Assembly: GCA_027028805.1 (NCBI GenBank)
Contig: JALVHX010000174.1
Location: forward strand, 1-9,528
Source of the DNA: Desulfurococcales archaeon
GTDB lineage: Archaea; Thermoproteota; Thermoprotei_A; Sulfolobales; Desulfurococcaceae
Reading direction: 5' to 3'
DNA: 9,528 nucleotides
Part shown: piece after piece, positions 5,559-9,528 of the stretch
Layout: every line of letters begins with the position of its first letter
Position numbering within the stretch: position 1 is the stretch's first letter
Notes under the pieces: model-generated
Told to the model about the DNA's origin: nothing
What the model saw: only the letters and a program-made list of their open reading frames with translations
The model's database searches: none
Program-made: the position numbers and the translations under genes

Positions 5559-6359
5559 TCATGTCCTCGGGCTATAGGTCTTTATCTCCCTGTCGCCGGA
5601 GATCGCGGTTATCTCCACATAATCCTTCAGCGGCGTCGTCTTCAGCTTAGGCATCAACACCTCGTCGACCTGGAAGACGCCGGCCATCTCGTCCATGTAT
5701 ATGTTTATCTTTATCGGGGTATCGTCTCCCCGCGTTATCTCGACCCGTTTTATGCTGAGAGCCGAGACGCTGTGTATGTTTATAGAGCCCATGTGGTAGG
5801 GGACGCGTGCACGGCCCTCCGCCATATCGAGGCCGTCGCCCACGCTGACACAGCCGGCCTCCACGGTGAGGCACCGGGCGTCGTAGGCGGTGCAGAAAAT
5901 ACTATGCATTATCTCCTGCCTAAGCATGACGGCCAGCTCCCTATCCTCTATGATCTCGGGAAGGATCCTGTCCAGTATCGGGCGGGCGAGCAAAGCCCCA
6001 AGCTTCTCGTGGAGATCCCTGTGTATCGCGTTGCCTATGTCGTGGAGCAACGCGCCGTATAGGGGGACGAGCCACGCATACTCCCTCTTATCCACGACGC
6101 CGTCCCGTAGGAGAGTGGACTCCACGCCATGCTCCACCAAGAGCTCGTAGAGGGCCAGCGAAGCCCCCGCCGCTATCCTGGCGTGGACTGGGCCGTGATC
6201 GTTATATAGGAGCCTCTTGACAGCCATGACGTTGCTCATCTCCCATAACGCGCGCACCTCGGGGTCTGAGGAGATAATACTATAGGCTCTCCTAAGCCAC
6301 GGCTTATCCGCGAGAACCTCGTCCAGCAAATGCTTGCCGACAACATACTCGCGCGCCAC
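5559..6359 (-). CDS. HD-domain metal-dependent phosphohydrolase
   Basis: A 266-aa archaeal HD-superfamily protein. Metal-ligand motifs are in place: YNDHGPVHARI (52-62) with H55/H59, the HD pair in ALLHDIGNAIH (103-113; H106, D107), H117, H152, and a distal aspartate in VGDGLDMAEGRARVPYH (173-189). Such enzymes hydrolyse phosphate esters or nucleotides; the substrate cannot be told from sequence. The last ~65 residues (after ALSIKRVEI) form a beta-rich tail outside the HD core. The GTG start at 6359 is well supported by GGTGGTGAT a few bases upstream. It is the first gene of a pair with the THUMP protein, which may point to an RNA- or nucleotide-related role, but that rests on position alone. 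Confidence 0.85.
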   Translation of the reverse strand: MAREYVVGKHLLDEVLADKPWLRRAYSIISSDPEVRALWEMSNVMAVKRLLYNDHGPVHARIAAGASLALYELLVEHGVESTLLRDGVVDKREYAWLVPLYGALLHDIGNAIHRDLHEKLGALLARPILDRILPEIIEDRELAVMLRQEIMHSIFCTAYDARCLTVEAGCVSVGDGLDMAEGRARVPYHMGSINIHSVSALSIKRVEITRGDDTPIKINIYMDEMAGVFQVDEVLMPKLKTTPLKDYVEITAISGDREIKTYSPRT

Positions 6360-6453
6360 AGCATCACCACCCCTCTATAGAGCCCTGTTATGGAGCCATG
6401 GATCCCTTGGCCCCGGCGGTATGGGTGGAGGAGGATGCGCCGGGTCTAGGGAT
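6360..6453 (-). promoter_or_regulatory. Leader of the HD-THUMP operon with an inverted repeat
   Basis: A perfect 7-base inverted repeat (6412-6418/6438-6444) encloses, on the minus strand, a loop reading CCTCCTCCACCC. The CCACCC in that loop is complementary to GGGTGG in the HD gene's own ribosome site. Mutual pairing could modulate translation if transcription starts upstream of the repeat. This is speculative. Confidence 0.25.
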
Positions 6454-6463
6454 GAATTATATC
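6454..6463 (-). promoter_or_regulatory. TATA box of the HD-THUMP operon
   Basis: Minus-strand GATATAATTC predicts a start near 6433 and a leader of ~75 nt. A second TATA-like TTTATTTTA lies at 6485-6493 and would give a longer leader that includes the whole inverted repeat. Confidence 0.4.
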
Positions 6464-6465
6464 TG

Positions 6466-6540
6466 AAAAACAATGATAGCAGGGTAAAATAAACCCTATG
6501 TACCCATGTCCTCTCCGTGGGAGAGGGGGCGGCGCCGCCT
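6466..6540 (-). terminator. Hairpins and T-run after the ABC operon, candidate terminator
   Basis: Just after the permease stop come a perfect 12-base palindrome GGCGGCGCCGCC (6528-6539), a 7-bp, 3-nt-loop hairpin (6510-6516/6520-6526), a small AGGGT/ACCCT repeat (6481-6485/6493-6497) and a minus-strand GTTTTTC. The T-runs are the likely termination signal in archaea. The hairpins may stabilise the mRNA 3' end. Confidence 0.35.
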
Positions 6541-6543
6541 CAT

Positions 6544-8028
6544 CTAGTCCTGGCTCCTGAACCTGAAATAGCCTATTGTGAAGCAGAGGGTTATCCAGAG
6601 AAGCGTTGATAGCGTTGCAAGCCATGGAGACGCCGTGCTCGCCTCGGCCACCGCGCCATAGTCTCTCTGCACGAGATACGAGGCTATCGAGGAGGCGCCG
6701 AGCGGGTTGAAATACGCCATCGCATAGGTGGTGTCGTGGAGCGCGGAGTAGCCGGCTCCCAGGACCATGACAACTATGAGCGCTATGGCGCTCCAGAACA
6801 ACGCGAACACCACGTATAACAGTATAGATACTGTGAGGTAGCGGCCCGGCTTTATAGAGGCGGCGAGCATGTAGGAGAGCGTGTAGAACGCCGTCATCGC
6901 CCCCATGAGCCCCAGCGCCAAGACCAGGGCGTCATCCATGTTCATGGTTACGCCGAGCAACAGCTTGTTCGTGGCCATCATGGCGGCTATGAAGAGGAGC
7001 GGGGCCACGACCGCTATCAGGGCTCCCGCAGAGTACCGTGTAACATATATATCCCATCTAGTAACAGGCCTCGCCAATATGAACTCGAGGGCCCCTGAGC
7101 CCCTCGGCTTAGCCATCAACATGTTTGCCAGGTAGAGGAATATTATTGGGAAGAACTGTGCGAACAGGGAGATACCGGTGGAGCCGGCCACGACGCCTGC
7201 GTAGGCGGCCTCAACGGGTATCATGAAGCTATACGTTATCGATACCTCGCCGCTCACGTTCCCGCCGCTATACCTGATCACGAGGACCGACGCGTTTCCG
7301 GGAACCCTTATCCTATAATAAGCCACGTAGTCGTCGAGAACCCCCAGCCGCCTATAATGTATGGAGCCCGTCTCCCCCTCCCGCGGCCCCGAGACCACGC
7401 CGCCCTCCGCGAACCCGTACTCGAGGACCACGTGTGGGGGACTATGGGGATCCGTTAGGTTGACGGCCCTGATAAGTAGCACCGACTCACCGCTCTTCAT
7501 GCTGACGAGTATCATCTTGGCCTCGAAGTAGAGCTTCGCTATCTCCATCTCTGGTACACCGCCCTCGCCCGGGGCAAGGCTCCGCGATACACCGGCGGCG
7601 CCCAGGGGCATGAAGCCCACCTTATCTATAGCGGAGACCGGGCCGAGCAACCTATACTCTTCTCTCCCAGAACCCGTCTCCACAACTATCTTCGACGCCT
7701 CCTTGAGCTTGCCGAGCGGCACCTCGACATGGAATATGCCGCCAACCCTTATCTCGGCGAGAACCGTGTCGCCGCCGCCCACGAGCTTGAGCGTGGCCGA
7801 GTCAACGGGCCTGCCATAGGCGTCGTATACTATTCCATGTATAGCCACCGTGTCATTGCCCGAGGCCACCGCCACCGCGTAGAGGTTTGCCTGGGGATAC
7901 ATGTTTATGAAGGTGCCGTAGACGAGGTAGGAGAGAGCCGCCCCGCCTAGAACGAAGAGCAGGAGGGCTAGTAGCGTGGCTGGGCGGAGCAGGGCTCTCT
8001 TAAAGTCGTAGAGTATTGGTGCGAGCAT
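6544..8028 (-). CDS. ABC-2 type transporter permease with large extracellular domain
   Basis: A 494-aa membrane subunit of an ABC exporter. One helix (about 15-38) is followed by ~235 extracellular residues, then about five more helices (approximately 280-304, 332-352, 366-390, 397-425, 468-488). A loop reading ALEFILARPVTRWDIYVTRY (313-331) is typical of ABC-2/NatB-like permeases and contacts the ATPase. Within the extracellular part, residues ~63-105 (IHGIVYDAYGRPVDSATLKL, then GGIFHVEVPLG) look like a carboxypeptidase-regulatory/Ig-like beta-sandwich. Further beta-rich sequence with sequons (NLT, NAS, NVS) follows. It starts 7 bases after the ATPase gene. Its ribosome site GGAGGTGAT overlaps the ATPase stop codon, so coupling is likely. 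The cargo is unknown. Confidence 0.85.
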   Translation of the reverse strand: MLAPILYDFKRALLRPATLLALLLFVLGGAALSYLVYGTFINMYPQANLYAVAVASGNDTVAIHGIVYDAYGRPVDSATLKLVGGGDTVLAEIRVGGIFHVEVPLGKLKEASKIVVETGSGREEYRLLGPVSAIDKVGFMPLGAAGVSRSLAPGEGGVPEMEIAKLYFEAKMILVSMKSGESVLLIRAVNLTDPHSPPHVVLEYGFAEGGVVSGPREGETGSIHYRRLGVLDDYVAYYRIRVPGNASVLVIRYSGGNVSGEVSITYSFMIPVEAAYAGVVAGSTGISLFAQFFPIIFLYLANMLMAKPRGSGALEFILARPVTRWDIYVTRYSAGALIAVVAPLLFIAAMMATNKLLLGVTMNMDDALVLALGLMGAMTAFYTLSYMLAASIKPGRYLTVSILLYVVFALFWSAIALIVVMVLGAGYSALHDTTYAMAYFNPLGASSIASYLVQRDYGAVAEASTASPWLATLSTLLWITLCFTIGYFRFRSQD

Positions 8029-8035
8029 CTCCTAA

Positions 8036-8950
8036 TCACCTCCTCTCCCCTATTATCCGGAAGAATACTTCCTCGAGGCTGGGCTCTACGGGAGCCATGG
8101 CTTCCACGGGATAGCCTTTCTCTACGAGAATCCTCAGTATCTCGTCGGGGCTCCTCGACGGGTTCCTGAGAACGATAATCCTCCCCTTCCTCTCCGGCTC
8201 CCCGAGACTCTTCAGCGTCTCCATGAGCCCCTCATCGATCCTCCCCACCTTTATCCTGAGAGCAGGCTTAGCCATCCCTTTTATCTCATCCATAGTGTGC
8301 ACGGCAACTATCCTGCCGCGATGTATGAAGACAACCCTGTCCGCCAGGTTCTCGACCTCGCTTAGTATGTGGGAGGAGAAGAGTATCGCGCACCCCTTCC
8401 TCTTAAGCCTCAGCACGAGATCCCTGAAGAACGCTATCCCCTGGGGATCGAGGCCGTTCAACACCTCGTCGAAGAAATAGTTCTCGGGCTCATTTATCAT
8501 CGAGACCGCTAACGCGAACCTCTTCTTCATGCCCTGAGAATACTCCGCGAGCTTCTTGTCGAGCGCGTCCCCCAGCCCCACCTCCTCGAGAAGCCTCCTG
8601 CCCAGCCTCCTCGCCTCTCCACCGCTTATCCCATAGTAGCCGGCCAGGTAGACGAAGTAGTCTAGGGCCTTGAAGTCCTGCTCGAATATAGGGTACTCGG
8701 GAACCCATCCTATATGCATCGATGCCCTCCTCTTCTCCCTCACAACCGAGTAGCCCTCAACCAATACGTCGCCGCTACTCGGCCTGAGAACACCGACCCC
8801 TATCCTTATAGTAGTAGTCTTCCCCGCCCCGTTGAGCCCGACGTAGCCGACGACCTCGCCCTTCTCAACGGTGAAGGAGACGTTTTCGAGCACCCTCTTC
8901 TTCCCGAAATACTTGGTCACGTCCCTGAACTCTATCGCCACATGAACCAC
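8036..8950 (-). CDS. ABC transporter ATP-binding protein (ABC-2/NatA type)
   Basis: A 304-aa ATPase that powers the adjacent permease. Motifs: Walker A GLNGAGKTT (38-46); Q-loop region GWVPEYP (81-87) with E where Q is usual, as in many NatA-like ATPases; signature EYSQGMKKR (136-144); Walker B and D-loop YFFDEVLNGLDPQG (158-171); H-switch SSHIL (192-196). Walker B departs from the usual DEPTxGLDP by having V and L after DE, but the catalytic D161-E162 are kept, so it is probably active. The ~80-residue C-terminal domain is typical of exporter ATPases and ends in SLEEVFFRI, the family's common terminus. It starts at GTG 8950, or at GTG 8941, which has GGTGG five bases upstream and gives MAIEFRDV, closer to family N-termini. 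Confidence 0.93.
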   Translation of the reverse strand: MVHVAIEFRDVTKYFGKKRVLENVSFTVEKGEVVGYVGLNGAGKTTTIRIGVGVLRPSSGDVLVEGYSVVREKRRASMHIGWVPEYPIFEQDFKALDYFVYLAGYYGISGGEARRLGRRLLEEVGLGDALDKKLAEYSQGMKKRFALAVSMINEPENYFFDEVLNGLDPQGIAFFRDLVLRLKRKGCAILFSSHILSEVENLADRVVFIHRGRIVAVHTMDEIKGMAKPALRIKVGRIDEGLMETLKSLGEPERKGRIIVLRNPSRSPDEILRILVEKGYPVEAMAPVEPSLEEVFFRIIGERR

Positions 8951-8966
8951 CCATCCCGCGTCCCTG

Positions 8967-8984
8967 AACCCTCTATGAGGGGTT
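8967..8984. repeat. Imperfect inverted repeat in the ABC operon leader
   Basis: AACCCTC TAT GAGGGGTT pairs over 7 bases with one bulged G. It lies between the predicted promoters and the ATPase start. It could be an operator or a leader hairpin; nothing in the sequence decides. Confidence 0.25.
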
Positions 8985-8987
8985 ATT

Positions 8988-9012
8988 AGTTATAGACGAC
9001 GGGGAAAATAAA
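8988..9012 (-). promoter_or_regulatory. Promoter of the ABC exporter operon
   Basis: Two minus-strand TATA-like elements: TTTATTTT (9012-9005), predicting a start near 8982, and CTATAACT (8995-8988), predicting a start near 8966. Either gives a short leader. Which one is used cannot be told by eye. Confidence 0.35.
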
Positions 9013-9185
9013 TGCTTTGTATAATGAGGACGCCCTAACAAACCATCAAGGCAACGAACCATGGAACACGCGGCTGACAAGACAAAATAACACGGAACCA
9101 GATAACATAGAATACATGGACGCTATTCAACGACGCTTTTCTCCTCCCAGGGGGAGGGAAACAATGTTGTATGGGTGCACGGGGC

Positions 9186-9528
9186 ATGGCGGGCGGCGAT
9201 GAACCCCCCTATGTGAGGATAAGTAGCGGCGACTACCACGTCCTCCATCCAAGGCCGGCATACCTGATCGTGTCCAGGAAGAGGGAGGGCGGATACAATG
9301 TCATGGCGGCCTCATGGGTTATGCCGGTGAGCGAGGAGCCGCCGCTTCTCGTGGCGGCCGTGGAGAGGGATGCGTATACCATGGAGTTGATCAGGGAGAG
9401 CGGCGAGTTCACTGTGAACGTTATGGGGGAGGAGCACGTCGACATAGTGTATAGGGCTGGCACGGTTAGCGGGAGGAGGGTTGATAAATGGAGGATGCTG
9501 GGCCTGGAGCCCCTGGAGCCTCTTGAGA
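9186..9528 (+). CDS. Flavin reductase-like (FMN-binding split-barrel) protein, 3' truncated by window edge
   Basis: The frame from ATG 9186 runs to the window end (114 full codons); it is missing from the supplied translations because it has no stop in view. After a short N-terminus (MAGGDEPPYVRISSG) it shows the flavin reductase-like pattern: HPRPAYLIVS, then NVMAASWVMPVSEEPPLLVA, then RDAYTMELIRESGEFTVNVM. These correspond to the NxMxxSWxxPVS...PP flavin-binding strand and the T..LI...GEFxVN strand. Such proteins bind FMN and often supply reduced flavin, or catalyse flavin-dependent redox reactions, in the cytoplasm. The family is broad and the substrate unknown. GGTG at 9174-9177 is a modest ribosome site. 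An in-frame ATG at 9171 is an alternative start. Confidence 0.85.
   Translation, partial: MAGGDEPPYVRISSGDYHVLHPRPAYLIVSRKREGGYNVMAASWVMPVSEEPPLLVAAVERDAYTMELIRESGEFTVNVMGEEHVDIVYRAGTVSGRRVDKWRMLGLEPLEPLE

Noticed and set aside
9023..9076. C/D-box sRNA (ATGAGGA ... CTGA) in the divergent spacer
   Set aside because: The C box has one mismatch and no D'/C' pair lies between; too weak.
9017..9202. 61-aa open frame in the spacer before the flavin reductase
   Set aside because: TTG start, no ribosome site, random polar composition, and it overlaps the better-supported frame starting at 9186.

Overview
The window looks like chromosomal DNA from a hyperthermophilic crenarchaeon, probably of the Desulfurococcales type. 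The evidence is a ribosomal protein eL13 gene (known only from archaea and eukaryotes, and in archaea mainly from the TACK lineage), heavy use of ATA, AGG and CTC codons, moderately high GC, GTG and TTG starts, archaeal TATA/BRE promoters, and Shine-Dalgarno sites of the GGAGGTGA type. No CRISPR array, transposon, tRNA or rRNA is visible. The species cannot be named from this sequence.

Layout, left to right. (1) The 3' end of a Ca2+-type P-type ATPase gene (2-538). (2) A 417-base gene-free interval (539-955). Its GC-rich left half folds, base against base, into a four-way junction (593-766). On the minus strand this structure lies just downstream of a strong BRE/TATA, has a GNRA tetraloop, and is followed by a pyrimidine tract. 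I read it as an unidentified structured RNA of about 200 nt, the most interesting item here. (3) A cysteine-containing orphan protein (956-1408) and a secreted, C-terminally anchored glycoprotein-like protein (1491-2609), both on the plus strand. (4) The eL13 gene on the minus strand, converging on and slightly overlapping the anchored protein gene. (5) A plus-strand operon starting divergently from eL13: a DUF211 protein (probably leaderless), a TtuA/Ncs6-like tRNA thiolation enzyme lacking its N-terminal zinc finger, and a divergent protein-kinase-fold protein. (6) A minus-strand pair, HD-domain phosphohydrolase followed by THUMP-domain RNA-binding protein, converging on the kinase-like gene so that both stop codons fall in one CTAG. 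(7) A minus-strand ABC-2 exporter operon (ATPase, then a permease with a large extracellular domain). (8) A divergent promoter interval and the start of a flavin reductase gene running off the right edge.

A translation/tRNA theme runs through the centre: eL13, TtuA-like thiolase, THUMP protein and possibly the kinase-fold protein. The two flanks carry membrane transport and cell-surface functions. The functional links between neighbours are inferred from gene order and spacing only.
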